From Acidobacteriota bacterium (GTDB taxonomy: Bacteria > Acidobacteriota > Terriglobia > Terriglobales > Acidobacteriaceae), in contig JAKCDN010000173.1 in the NCBI GenBank assembly GCA_021841795.1, forward strand, positions 1-6,694: a DNA stretch of 6,694 bases. Direction: 5' to 3'. Within the stretch, counting starts at the first letter, position 1. Each line of letters starts with the position of its first letter. The notes beneath the pieces are model-generated. The model was not told the origin of the DNA and made no database searches. It was given only the letters and a program-made list of their open reading frames with translations. Below, one piece after another: positions 1 to 6,227 of the stretch. The position numbers were made by a program, and so were the translations under genes.

Positions 1-257
1 TCGAGGATGGGCAGCAGCTCGCGGAAGCGCCAGACGCCGGAGTGATCGAGGGCCTCGGCGGACATGCGGCGCTCGCGCCAGAGCCACTTGAGGGCGCCGG
101 GATTGGGGCGGTCGTGACCGCCGCGCCGGCTCCAGCCGGGGTATTCCACCTCAAAAAGCTCACCGCACTCGGCGCAGCGAAAGTCGGGCCGCGCGCCGGC
201 ACCCGCGATCCGGCTGCCGCACCCAAAACAGCGCAATTGATGCAAATTCTCGCTCAT
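1..257 (-). CDS. thrC: Threonine synthase, N-terminal part (truncated by window edge)
   Basis: Threonine synthase is a PLP enzyme that converts O-phosphohomoserine to threonine and phosphate in the cytoplasm. Only the first 85 residues are visible, read from the reverse complement starting at ATG 257-255. They show a small zinc-ribbon-like N-terminus with two CxxC pairs (C10/C13 and C28/C31), followed by 'ELFEVEYPGW' and, near residues 71-84, 'DHSGVWRFRELLPI'. The pattern of a cysteine pair module followed by (S)GVWRxRELLP is typical of the N-terminus of long bacterial threonine synthases. The PLP-binding lysine and catalytic core lie outside the window, so the assignment rests on the N-terminus alone. 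The start is preceded by AGGGA only about three bases upstream, a close-set but usable ribosome binding site. The gene diverges from modA. A related PLP enzyme sharing the same N-terminal module is the main alternative. Confidence 0.82.
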   Translation of the reverse strand, partial: MSENLHQLRCFGCGSRIAGAGARPDFRCAECGELFEVEYPGWSRRGGHDRPNPGALKWLWRERRMSAEALDHSGVWRFRELLPIL

Positions 258-305
258 AATTCCCTGGTGTTAGCCTACCAGTGTGGGGCGGTTTCTGCTG
301 TGGAT

Positions 306-311
306 GGAGGG
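306..311 (+). promoter_or_regulatory. Ribosome binding site of modA (decides start at 322)
   Basis: GGAGGG lies 10-11 bases before ATG 322. The open frame can be extended to GTG 283 or ATG 304, but neither has a purine-rich site at a suitable distance. ATG 331 has a GGAGG directly abutting it, which is too close. Starting at 322 also gives a normal signal peptide beginning MRRM. Confidence 0.55.
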
Positions 312-321
312 TTTGGCGGCG

Positions 322-1098
322 ATGCGGAGGATGGTTCCGGCGGCGATTCTGGCGGGGATTCTGGCGGGAACGCTGGCCGCAAAGGCACAGATCCGGGTGG
401 CCGCGGCGGCCGATCTTCAGCCCGTATTGCCGCCGATTCTGGCGCAGTTCGAGCAGGCCACGGGGGTGCAGGCGGAGGCCACCTATCAGGCTTCGGCGAT
501 GTTGACGACGGAGATTGAAAACGGCGCGCCTTTCGACGTGTTTCTTTCAGCGGACCTGAGCTACCCCAAGCGCCTGATCGACGCAGGCGTGGCGGACGCG
601 GCGGGCTCGGCCGACTCCACCACACCGATCACGTATGCCATGGGCACGCTGGTATTGTGGGAGCGGAAGAACGCGCATCTGCCGCCGCCGTCGCTGGAGC
701 TGCTGCGCTCGGCGGCGCTGCAGCGGCTGGCCATCGCCAACCCGGACCGCGCGCCTTATGGCCGGGCCGCGATTGCGACGCTGCGGAACCTGAAGCTCTA
801 CGACGCTCTGAAGCCGCGGCTGGTGACAGCGGAGAACATCGCGCAGACGGCGCAGTTTGCCGATTCAGGGAATGCCGATGCCGGGCTGATCTCACTGACC
901 TCGGCGCTGACGCCGCGGCTGAGGGCCGAAGGCACGTACTTTGTGATTCCGCGCGAGCTGTATCCGCCGATCGCGCAGGGCGCGGTGATTGTGAGCAGCA
1001 CCAAGCAACGCCCCGCGGTGCACAAGCTGCTGGATTTTCTGCTTTCGCCAGCGGTGCAGGCGGAGCTGGCCAGGAGCGGGCTGACGCCGGCGCGATAA
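322..1098 (+). CDS. modA: Molybdate ABC transporter, periplasmic substrate-binding protein
   Basis: ModA captures molybdate in the periplasm and delivers it to the ModB permease. From ATG 322 the protein has 258 residues, normal for the family. It opens with a signal peptide (basic MRR, hydrophobic residues 4-20, likely cleavage after A-K-A at residue 22). The mature protein shows the first-lobe motif 'VAAAADL' (26-32), the very typical 'GAPFDVFLSAD' (68-78), 'YAMGTLVLW' (105-113), and 'IANPDRAPYGRAA' (138-150), the usual ANPxxAPYG segment. It is the first gene of modABC, with modB starting 57 bases downstream. Aligned by eye to E. coli ModA, the AASL serine is Asp here (D31) and the Tyr of the second lobe is not conserved, so the ligand shell differs from E. 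coli. Tungstate or another oxyanion is possible as a ligand. The frame extends upstream to GTG 283, but that start is less likely. Confidence 0.9.
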   Translation: MRRMVPAAILAGILAGTLAAKAQIRVAAAADLQPVLPPILAQFEQATGVQAEATYQASAMLTTEIENGAPFDVFLSADLSYPKRLIDAGVADAAGSADSTTPITYAMGTLVLWERKNAHLPPPSLELLRSAALQRLAIANPDRAPYGRAAIATLRNLKLYDALKPRLVTAENIAQTAQFADSGNADAGLISLTSALTPRLRAEGTYFVIPRELYPPIAQGAVIVSSTKQRPAVHKLLDFLLSPAVQAELARSGLTPAR

Positions 1099-1155
1099 GG
1101 CGAAGGACGCGACTGGGCATCGGGGCGCACAAACTGTAGTCTGTTGAAGAACTGC

Positions 1156-1827
1156 ATGGACTGGCAAGCTCTTGTACTCTCGCTCCGTCTGGCGACGGTT
1201 ACGACGGCGATACTGCTCGCGGTGTCAGTACCGTTTGCGGCGCTGCTGGTGCTGGGCCGCAGCCGCTGGCTGGCGGCACTGGAGGCCCTGGCGACGCTGC
1301 CGATGGTGCTGCCGCCGACGGTGCTGGGTTTTTTTCTGCTGGTTCTGCTGGGGCCGCGCACGGCGGTGGGCCGGGGAATTGCGGCGCTGCTCGGCCATCC
1401 GCTGGCGTTCTCGTTCAACGGCCTGGTAGCGGGCTCGGTGATCTACAGCCTGCCCTTTACGGTGCAGCCGCTGGTGGCGGGATTTGCCGCGGTGGAGCCC
1501 GCCCTGGTGGACGCCGCGCGACTGCTCGGCGCGGGACCGGTGCGGCTGGTGACGAGCATTCTGATTCCGCTGGCGCGGCGTTCGCTGCTGGCCGCGGTGG
1601 TGCTGAGTTTTCTGCATACCGTGGGCGAGTTCGGCGTGGTTCTGATGCTGGGCGGAGATATTCCGGGATCGACACGCACGCTATCCATCGTGCTCTACAA
1701 CCAGGTGGAGAACTTCGACTACGCAGGAGCGAACCGCACGGCAGCGATGCTGCTGGGCATGAGCGTTCTGGCGCTGGCGGCGATCTACTCCACAACGCGG
1801 CGGCGCGGGAGCGTGGGCGGTGCTTGA
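1156..1827 (+). CDS. modB: Molybdate ABC transporter, permease subunit
   Basis: ModB is the inner-membrane channel of the molybdate importer and works as a homodimer with ModA and ModC. From ATG 1156 it has 223 residues and begins 'MDWQALVLSLRLA', a common ModB opening. Several hydrophobic segments (about residues 7-33, 45-65, 88-112, 143-165 and 196-211) fit a five- to six-helix permease. Family motifs are visible: 'LPMVLPPTVLGF' (48-59), the EAA coupling loop around residues 118-140 with 'DAARLLGAG' followed by 'ILIPLARR', and 'VGEFGVVLMLGGDIPGSTRTL' split across 156-176. An upstream in-frame TTG at 1144 would add four residues, but the ATG fits the family and has GAAGA five bases ahead. 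The last 8 bases overlap modC, which suggests translational coupling. Confidence 0.93.
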   Translation: MDWQALVLSLRLATVTTAILLAVSVPFAALLVLGRSRWLAALEALATLPMVLPPTVLGFFLLVLLGPRTAVGRGIAALLGHPLAFSFNGLVAGSVIYSLPFTVQPLVAGFAAVEPALVDAARLLGAGPVRLVTSILIPLARRSLLAAVVLSFLHTVGEFGVVLMLGGDIPGSTRTLSIVLYNQVENFDYAGANRTAAMLLGMSVLALAAIYSTTRRRGSVGGA

Positions 1828-2518
1828 GTTTGGCCTGGAAGCGCGGCGGGGGAGTTTTCATCTGCAGGTGGAGTGCGGATTTGCGCGCGACTGGACGGTG
1901 GTGTTCGGCCCGTCGGGCTCGGGCAAGAGCACACTGCTGCGGCTGCTGGCGGGGCTGGACCGTCCGACGCGGGGGCGGATCACGCTGGACGGACGGCCGC
2001 TGACGGATACGGCCAGCGGCATCGACGAGGCACCGGGACGCCGCGCAACCGCACTGGTGGCGCAGCAGCCGGCGCTCTTCCCTCACCTGAGCGTGGCCGC
2101 CAATGTTGCCTACGGCCTGCGCCATCTGGACCGCACGGCCCGCGGGGCGCGCGTGGACGCGATGCTTGCGCTGGTGGGCGCAAGAGAACTGGCGGCACGC
2201 CAGCCGCGCAACTTGTCGGGCGGCGAGGCGCAACGCGTGGCGCTGGCGCGCGCGCTGGCGCCGGCGCCGCGCCTGCTGCTGCTCGACGAGCCGTTTTCCG
2301 CGCTGGACGGAGCGGCCAGCGATGCGCTGCTCGACCGGCTGCAGCCGTGGCTGAAGGAGAATCGCGTGCAGGCGGTGATGGCCACGCATGACGTGACGGA
2401 CGCGCTGGCGACCAACGCCGAGGTGCTGCTGCTGCGGGATGGAAGCGTGAGCTCGATGGGAGCGGCCACAGAGGTGCTGGCGGGGGAGCGGGAGCGGATT
2501 CAGCAGCGGCTCCGTTAG
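1820..2518 (+). CDS. modC: Molybdate ABC transporter, ATP-binding subunit lacking the TOBE/MOP domain
   Basis: ModC is the cytoplasmic ATPase that powers molybdate import through ModB. The 232-residue product has a complete nucleotide-binding domain: Walker A 'GPSGSGKST' (30-38), Q-loop 'AQQPALFPH' (81-89), signature 'LSGGEAQR' (132-139), Walker B 'LLLLDE' (152-157), D-loop 'SALD' (160-163) and switch histidine H190 in 'ATHD'. The 'LFPH' after the Q-loop is typical of ModC-like ATPases. The protein stops soon after the NBD, whereas E. coli ModC is about 350 residues and carries a C-terminal molybdate-binding TOBE/MOP domain, so that regulatory domain is absent. The start is GTG 1820, inside the end of modB, with GGGAG (1807-1811) eight bases ahead. 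Operon position gives the substrate assignment; the ATPase family itself is certain. Confidence 0.9.
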   Translation: MLEFGLEARRGSFHLQVECGFARDWTVVFGPSGSGKSTLLRLLAGLDRPTRGRITLDGRPLTDTASGIDEAPGRRATALVAQQPALFPHLSVAANVAYGLRHLDRTARGARVDAMLALVGARELAARQPRNLSGGEAQRVALARALAPAPRLLLLDEPFSALDGAASDALLDRLQPWLKENRVQAVMATHDVTDALATNAEVLLLRDGSVSSMGAATEVLAGERERIQQRLR

Positions 2519-2570
2519 GCGCAAAGGCAGGCCGGACTGGGCTCAGGATGACAGCGGGTTGGGCTGCGCA
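2519..2570. other. Convergent intergenic gap with a repeat-like core
   Basis: This gap separates the 3' ends of modC and murB. I see no classical terminator (no strong GC stem with a T-run on either strand), only a weak distant pairing of GCGCA (2519-2523) with TGCGC (2565-2569). The minus-strand read of 2541-2553, TGTCATCCTGAGC, resembles the core of an intergenic repeat I associate with several bacterial phyla (see findings). Confidence 0.35.
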
Positions 2571-3653
2571 CTACGGCGCGTCGATGCTGCGAACCGGAGA
2601 GACAGCACACGCGATGCCGACCTTCTCCGGTTCCATCTGAAGGCTGATGCCGAAGCGCGCCTCGACCGCGGCCTGAATCCTGGCGGCCAATGCGAGGAGA
2701 TCGGATGCGGTGGCGCCGCCGCGATTGATGAGCGCGAGCGTGTGTTTCGAGGAGATGCCCACGGATCCCTGGGCGTATCCCTTGCGGAATCCGGCCTGCT
2801 CGATGAGCCATGCCGCGGGGATCTTGAGCATTTCGTTCTCGGCGGGAAAGGCGCGCAGAGGAACGCCTGCAATCTTCTGCACGCGCTCGACGTCCGGGGG
2901 CGGAAGCACGGGATTTTTGAAGAAGCTTCCGGCGCTGCGGCAGTCCGGATCGCCGGCGACGAGCAGCATGCCTTTGCTCTGGCGGATGGCGCGCACGGCT
3001 TCAGCGACCTGTGCGAGCGACGGAGCGGCCGCGCCGCCGGCGAAGCGGGTTTTGAGATCACGATAGGCGAGCGCCGGCGCACCGCCGGGCTGGAGGCTAT
3101 AGTCGACGCGGGTGACGACGTAGCGCCCGCGATCGGCGGTATTGAAGCGGCTGCGGCGGTAGGCGAATCCGCACTCGGCGCCGGTGAACTCCACGAAGCG
3201 GTGGGTGGCGCGATCGAAGGCGCGCACGCGAGCGATGACGGACGCTACCTCCTGCCCGTAGGCGCCCACATTCTGCACCGGGGTTCCACCGACGGTGCCG
3301 GGGATGCCGGCGAGACACTCGATGCCGGCCAGACGGGCGCTGACGGCGTGCCGAACGCAGTCGTCCCAGGCGGAGCCGGCGGCGGCGCGGAGCAGCGCGC
3401 CATCGAGTTCGATGCCCTGGTTAGCGACATGCAGCACCAGGCCGTTGAAGCCGGCGTCGGAGACGAGGAGATTGCTGCCGCCGCCGAGGACAAACAGGGG
3501 CAGATTGCGGCGGCGGGCCCAGGCGCAGGCGTCGACGATCCCGGTCTCGCCGGTGGCGCGGACAAACCAGCGCGCCGGGCCCCCGATGCCGAGGGTGGTG
3601 CGGGCGGCGAGCGCGATGTTTTCCTGGATCTCCAAATAATCAGCGTAACGCAC
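2571..3653 (-). CDS. murB: UDP-N-acetylenolpyruvoylglucosamine reductase (UDP-MurNAc dehydrogenase)
   Basis: MurB is the cytoplasmic FAD enzyme that uses NADPH to reduce UDP-GlcNAc-enolpyruvate to UDP-MurNAc, the second committed step of peptidoglycan synthesis. With GTG 3653 as start it has 360 residues. The FAD-binding region shows 'TTLGIGGPARWFV' (19-31), 'LGGGSNLLVSD' (56-66) and 'GIPGTVGGTPVQNVGAYGQE' (116-135). The three catalytic positions known from E. coli (R159, S229, E325) align with R166 in 'YRRS', S243 in 'GSFFKNP' and E343 in 'MEPEK'. The 'AYG.E' and 'YRRS' features suggest the E. coli-like type I group. The start is uncertain: TTG 3635 (giving MEIQEN..., close to many family members) and ATG 3746 are also in frame, and none has a clear ribosome binding site. 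The long extension beyond 3653 overlaps the divergent bacilliredoxin gene and has no family character. The stop is TAG. Confidence 0.93.
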   Translation of the reverse strand: MRYADYLEIQENIALAARTTLGIGGPARWFVRATGETGIVDACAWARRRNLPLFVLGGGSNLLVSDAGFNGLVLHVANQGIELDGALLRAAAGSAWDDCVRHAVSARLAGIECLAGIPGTVGGTPVQNVGAYGQEVASVIARVRAFDRATHRFVEFTGAECGFAYRRSRFNTADRGRYVVTRVDYSLQPGGAPALAYRDLKTRFAGGAAAPSLAQVAEAVRAIRQSKGMLLVAGDPDCRSAGSFFKNPVLPPPDVERVQKIAGVPLRAFPAENEMLKIPAAWLIEQAGFRKGYAQGSVGISSKHTLALINRGGATASDLLALAARIQAAVEARFGISLQMEPEKVGIACAVSPVRSIDAP

Positions 3654-3705
3654 GATATCGGGTGTATGGCGGCAGTGGGCCCTGGCCCTGCGCGCGCCGG
3701 TCCCG

Positions 3706-3712
3706 TAAAATA
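3706..3712. promoter_or_regulatory. Possible -10 element(s) in the murB/bacilliredoxin divergent gap
   Basis: TAAAAT (3706-3711, plus strand) matches TATAAT at five of six positions and sits about 30 bases before the bacilliredoxin ribosome binding site. The same patch read on the minus strand gives TATTTT (3712-3707), placed to give murB a leader of roughly 45 bases. No convincing -35 was found on either strand, so this is tentative. It is the only AT-rich patch in the gap. Confidence 0.3.
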
Positions 3713-3734
3713 AGCGCAGGCAGCTTCTCCTGCC

Positions 3735-3739
3735 GGAGG
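3735..3739 (+). promoter_or_regulatory. Ribosome binding site of the bacilliredoxin gene
   Basis: GGAGG sits five bases before ATG 3745, a near-ideal Shine-Dalgarno that fixes the start. A short stem (GGCAG 3719-3723 with CTGCC 3730-3734) lies immediately upstream; its significance is unknown. Confidence 0.8.
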
Positions 3740-3744
3740 CAAAC

Positions 3745-4173
3745 ATGTATCCAGAACTGATGGTGATTCCCATGCGCGAGGAGCTGACGCGCGCAGGAAT
3801 ACAAGAGGCCCGTACGGCCGACGAGGTGGACGCGGCGCTGGCACGGCCGGGAACCACGCTGGTGGTCGTCAACTCGATCTGCGGCTGCGCTGCAGGCAAA
3901 GCGCGCCCTGGAATTCGACTGGCGCTGGCGAATACGCCGAACCCGCCCGAGCACAAGATCACCGTGTTTGCCGGCCAGGACCGGGAGGCCACGGAGCGCG
4001 CGCGCGGCTATTTTGAGGGCCAAGCGCCGAGTTCGCCGTCGGTGGCGCTGATGCGCGACGGCAAGCTGGTGTACTTCATGCCGCGGGCGGTCATCGAACA
4101 ATCGACGGCCCAGGACATCGCGGGCGAGCTGCTGCGCGCCTTCGACGCGTTCTGCGCCAAGGCCACCGCGTAA
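3745..4173 (+). CDS. BrxA/BrxB family bacilliredoxin (YphP/YqiW, UPF0403)
   Basis: Bacilliredoxins are small cytoplasmic thioredoxin-fold proteins that remove bacillithiol from S-bacillithiolated proteins. The 142-residue product matches the family in length and along its whole sequence: 'YPELMVIPMREELTRAGI' (2-19), 'TTLVVVNSICGCAAGKARP' (37-55) with the hallmark CGC active site at 46-48, 'VFAGQDREAT', 'APSSPSVALMRDGK', 'PRAVIE' and a C-terminal 'AFDAFC' with C137. As I recall, B. subtilis BrxA shares the same C-terminal cysteine. It is transcribed alone, diverging from murB and ending at a strong shared terminator, so neighbours give no functional hint. Bacillithiol genes are not in this window, so the actual thiol partner is inferred. 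I cannot tell BrxA from BrxB and give no symbol. The family identity is secure; the physiological role in this organism is less so. Confidence 0.93.
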   Translation: MYPELMVIPMREELTRAGIQEARTADEVDAALARPGTTLVVVNSICGCAAGKARPGIRLALANTPNPPEHKITVFAGQDREATERARGYFEGQAPSSPSVALMRDGKLVYFMPRAVIEQSTAQDIAGELLRAFDAFCAKATA

Positions 4174-4201
4174 GCGGAGACGCGATCGGAGTTTCCACAT
4201 C

Positions 4202-4241
4202 AAAAAAAAACCGGCCTCTCGACACGGGAGGCCGGTTTTTT
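4202..4241. terminator. Bidirectional Rho-independent terminator
   Basis: An eight-base perfect stem CCGGCCTC (4211-4218) pairs with GAGGCCGG (4228-4235), extended inward by a T-G and a C-G pair to leave a five-base loop. It is flanked by nine A (4202-4210) on the left and six T (4236-4241) on the right. CATC (4198-4201) and GATG (4242-4245) extend the symmetry further. The T-run works for the plus-strand bacilliredoxin gene and the A-run is a U-run for the minus-strand permease gene, whose stop codon is 20 bases away. Confidence 0.95.
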
Positions 4242-4261
4242 GATGCGGGAGATGCACGGCT

Positions 4262-5797
4262 TCAGTCGGCGGCGGTCATCTTTTCCAACTGCTGCACGCG
4301 GCTGTGCTTGAGCGAGTAGCCGAAGTAGATCACCAATCCCAGAATCAGCCAGCCGATCATGACCTCCCAGGTGATGAGGGCCAGCTGCGTCATGAGATAG
4401 ACGGCAGAGGCGACGCCGAGGATCGGGACCAGGGGCACGAGCGGGGTTTTAAAGGGGCGGTGCAGCTCCGGCTGCCGCACGCGGAGCACCCAGACGCCCG
4501 CACTCACGATGGTGAACGCCAGCAGGGTGCCGATGTTCACGAGGTCGGCGAGCTTGTCGATGGGAAGGATGGCGGGCATGATGGCGGCAAAGAGACCGAA
4601 GACAATGGTCGTGATCCAGGGAGTGCGGAAGCGGGGATGGACGGCGGAGGCCCACTTCCAGAACAGGCCGTCTTTGGACATGGAGTAAAAGACGCGGGTT
4701 TGGCCGAGGAGCATGACCAGCATGACGGTGGCGAGGCCGAAGATGGCACCGATTTTGACCAGGAGCGATCCCCAGGTAACGCCGGTAGCGTCAATGCCGA
4801 GGGCCACGGGCGCGCTGACGTTGAGGGTCTTGTAGCTAACCAGGCCGGTGAGCACGAGCGAGACCACGATGTAGAGGATGGTGCAGACGCCGAGCGACCC
4901 GAGGATGCCGACGGGCATGTCGCGCTGCGGCCTCCTGGCCTCCTGCGCAGCGGTGGAGACGGCATCGAATCCGATATAGGCGAAGAAGATGCGCGACGCG
5001 CCTTTGGGGATTCCCCGCCAGCCAAAACCACCGGAGGCGTCCCTGGGCGGAATGAACGGGCTCCAGTTGCGATGGGCGACCTGGGGATGGCGGAAGAGGA
5101 AGTAGCCGCCGATGGCGATGAAGATGCCGACGATGGCGAGCTTCACGACCACGATGGCCGAGTTGAAGTTGGCGGACTCCTTGATGCCGATGACGAGGAT
5201 GGTGGTGACCACAAGCACGATGAGGGCGGCAATCAGGTTGAAGAGGCCTGTGACGTGAGGCAGGCCGGCATCGCCGACGCCTGGAGGCAGCGACATTTTG
5301 TCGATCCAGATGCCGTGATAGCGCACCAGGACATTTCCGGTGGTGGTGGTAAGCGCCGGCGGAAAGACGATGCCGAACTGCTGCAGGAGACTGTTGAAGT
5401 AACCGGCCCACCCGGAGGCGACGGTGGAAGCGCCAAAGGCATACTCGAGACAGAGATCCCAGCCGATGATCCAGGCCACGAGCTCACCGAGGGTGGCGTA
5501 ACCGTAGGTGTAGGCCGATCCGGCAATGGGAATGATGGAGGCGAACTCGGCATAGCAGAGGCCAGCGAAGGCACAGGTCAAGCCGGCAACCACAAAGCTG
5601 AGTGCGACGGCGGGTCCGGCGTAGAGCGCGGCGGCCTGGCCGGTGAGGGTAAAGATGCCGGCGCCGATCACGGCACCGATGCCGAGCATGATGAGATTCA
5701 TGGCGCTCAGCGAGCGCTTTAACGTGTGTTCCCCCTGCTCGCTCGCTTCAGCGGAGAGCATCGACATGGGCTTGATGCGCAGCAATCGGGAAATCAA
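4262..5797 (-). CDS. APC superfamily amino acid permease, cationic amino acid transporter (CAT/YfnA-like) type
   Basis: This is a 511-residue inner-membrane secondary transporter, probably importing amino acids with protons. About twelve hydrophobic segments span residues 33 to 495. Helix 1 carries the unwound substrate-binding motif 'GIGAVIGAGIF' (39-49). 'CYAEFAS' followed by 'PIAGSAYTY' (81-98) is the conserved second and third helix region. 'FFAYIGFDAVSTAAQEARRP' (271-290) followed by 'RDMP' is the helix 6 to loop signature of the CAT subfamily. 'SMSKDGL' and 'P.FRTPW' further on are also typical of the family. I chose TTG 5797 as start because a strong GGGAGG lies ahead; in-frame ATGs at 5767 and 5761 lack one. 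The substrate cannot be fixed from sequence; CAT-type proteins take arginine, lysine or a broad range of neutral amino acids. The gene stands alone and converges on the bacilliredoxin gene. Confidence 0.9.
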   Translation of the reverse strand: MISRLLRIKPMSMLSAEASEQGEHTLKRSLSAMNLIMLGIGAVIGAGIFTLTGQAAALYAGPAVALSFVVAGLTCAFAGLCYAEFASIIPIAGSAYTYGYATLGELVAWIIGWDLCLEYAFGASTVASGWAGYFNSLLQQFGIVFPPALTTTTGNVLVRYHGIWIDKMSLPPGVGDAGLPHVTGLFNLIAALIVLVVTTILVIGIKESANFNSAIVVVKLAIVGIFIAIGGYFLFRHPQVAHRNWSPFIPPRDASGGFGWRGIPKGASRIFFAYIGFDAVSTAAQEARRPQRDMPVGILGSLGVCTILYIVVSLVLTGLVSYKTLNVSAPVALGIDATGVTWGSLLVKIGAIFGLATVMLVMLLGQTRVFYSMSKDGLFWKWASAVHPRFRTPWITTIVFGLFAAIMPAILPIDKLADLVNIGTLLAFTIVSAGVWVLRVRQPELHRPFKTPLVPLVPILGVASAVYLMTQLALITWEVMIGWLILGLVIYFGYSLKHSRVQQLEKMTAAD

Positions 5798-5807
5798 AAG
5801 GCAGCTT

Positions 5808-5813
5808 CCTCCC
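5808..5813 (-). promoter_or_regulatory. Ribosome binding site supporting the TTG start of the permease
   Basis: The minus strand reads GGGAGG followed by ten bases and then TTG 5797. The spacing is slightly long, but this is by far the strongest purine-rich site near the N-terminus. The ATGs at 5767 and 5761 have no comparable site. Confidence 0.6.
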
Positions 5814-5900
5814 TGATAAAGGATCTGGACGGGGAAACCTGTTTCTGTTCAAGGCGCTACGTGCAGGAACCGTTACGCAATGATACGACACGAATGGGAC

Positions 5901-5926
5901 GGAGTTGCGGGCACCGGGAGTTGCGG
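5901..5926. repeat. Short direct repeat GGAGTTGCGG, 16-base period
   Basis: GGAGTTGCGG occurs at 5901-5910 and again at 5917-5926, so the two copies are 16 bases apart start to start. It lies about 105-130 bases upstream of the permease start codon. It could be a paired protein-binding site or a chance duplication in GC-rich DNA. Confidence 0.5.
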
Positions 5927-6227
5927 AAAGAGGCGGGATTCCGCGGCGAGGGCGGAGCGAAAGCGCGGATGCGCGGCGGCCTTGTTGCGCGACACGCGCC
6001 ACGGAAGAACGAGGTGAGCTGGAGATAAAGGATGGACCGAAGGCACTTCGGATTGGGTGAAAATTCAATTTGTTTTCAGATACTTCTGCGGATTATCGAA
6101 TAAAACACTTCAATGTCCTTGCGAGGGGAAGATCGAGGAGCAACGCCACCCGGGATGGGCGGGCGCGCGCCGGACGCAGTTGATCCGGCAGAGGGCTGAG
6201 GGGTACAACGGCGGCGAGGCGGACCCC

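Larger units (their letters stand above)
5798..6227. other. Gene-free stretch between permease and thiE
   Basis: No convincing gene lies in these 430 bases. The open frames here are rich in Arg, Pro and Ser, lack recognisable domains and have no good ribosome binding sites. The minus strand probably carries the permease promoter and leader, with TATCAT (5885-5880) as a possible -10 without a clear -35. Structured elements include an imperfect hairpin 5854-5878 (eight-pair stem with one mismatch, nine-base loop), a hairpin GCGGAA (5923-5928)/TTCCGC (5939-5944), a 10-base direct repeat at 5901 and 5917, and an AT-rich island at about 6050-6120. A small stem GCCGGA (6169-6174)/TCCGGC (6184-6189) lies just downstream of thiE but has no T-run. 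Confidence 0.6.

Noticed and set aside
237..260. TTGATG...CATAAT as a modA promoter
   Set aside because: The two boxes are only 12 bases apart, too close for a sigma-70 promoter, so only the CATAAT box is suggestive.
1457..2524. Minus-strand open frame of 355 codons opposite modB/modC
   Set aside because: Arg/Gln/His/Pro-rich, no domain, antisense to two conserved transporter genes.
2559..3713. Plus-strand open frame of 384 codons opposite murB
   Set aside because: Ala/Gly-rich composition without motifs, entirely antisense to a MurB with all catalytic residues.
3654..3992. N-terminal extension of the murB frame up to 3992
   Set aside because: It runs through the divergent bacilliredoxin gene, has no family resemblance and no ribosome binding site. 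MurB homology begins just after 3653.
4304..5722. Long plus-strand open frame of 472 codons opposite the permease
   Set aside because: It is full of Gly, Asp, Glu and His with no hydrophobic core or domain, and it mirrors a clearly conserved transporter. It is a GC-bias shadow.
5748..6068. Minus-strand open frame of 106 codons upstream of and overlapping the permease start
   Set aside because: Low-complexity Ser/Arg/Pro composition, no recognisable domain, and it overlaps the permease N-terminus in another frame.
6169..6189. GCCGGA/TCCGGC hairpin as a thiE terminator
   Set aside because: The stem is six pairs with a nine-base loop and no T-run follows on the minus strand, so it is not a classical intrinsic terminator.
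6113..6199. Small plus-strand open frame of about 28 codons in the thiE-permease gap
   Set aside because: No ribosome binding site and no recognisable features; length is within chance in GC-rich DNA.
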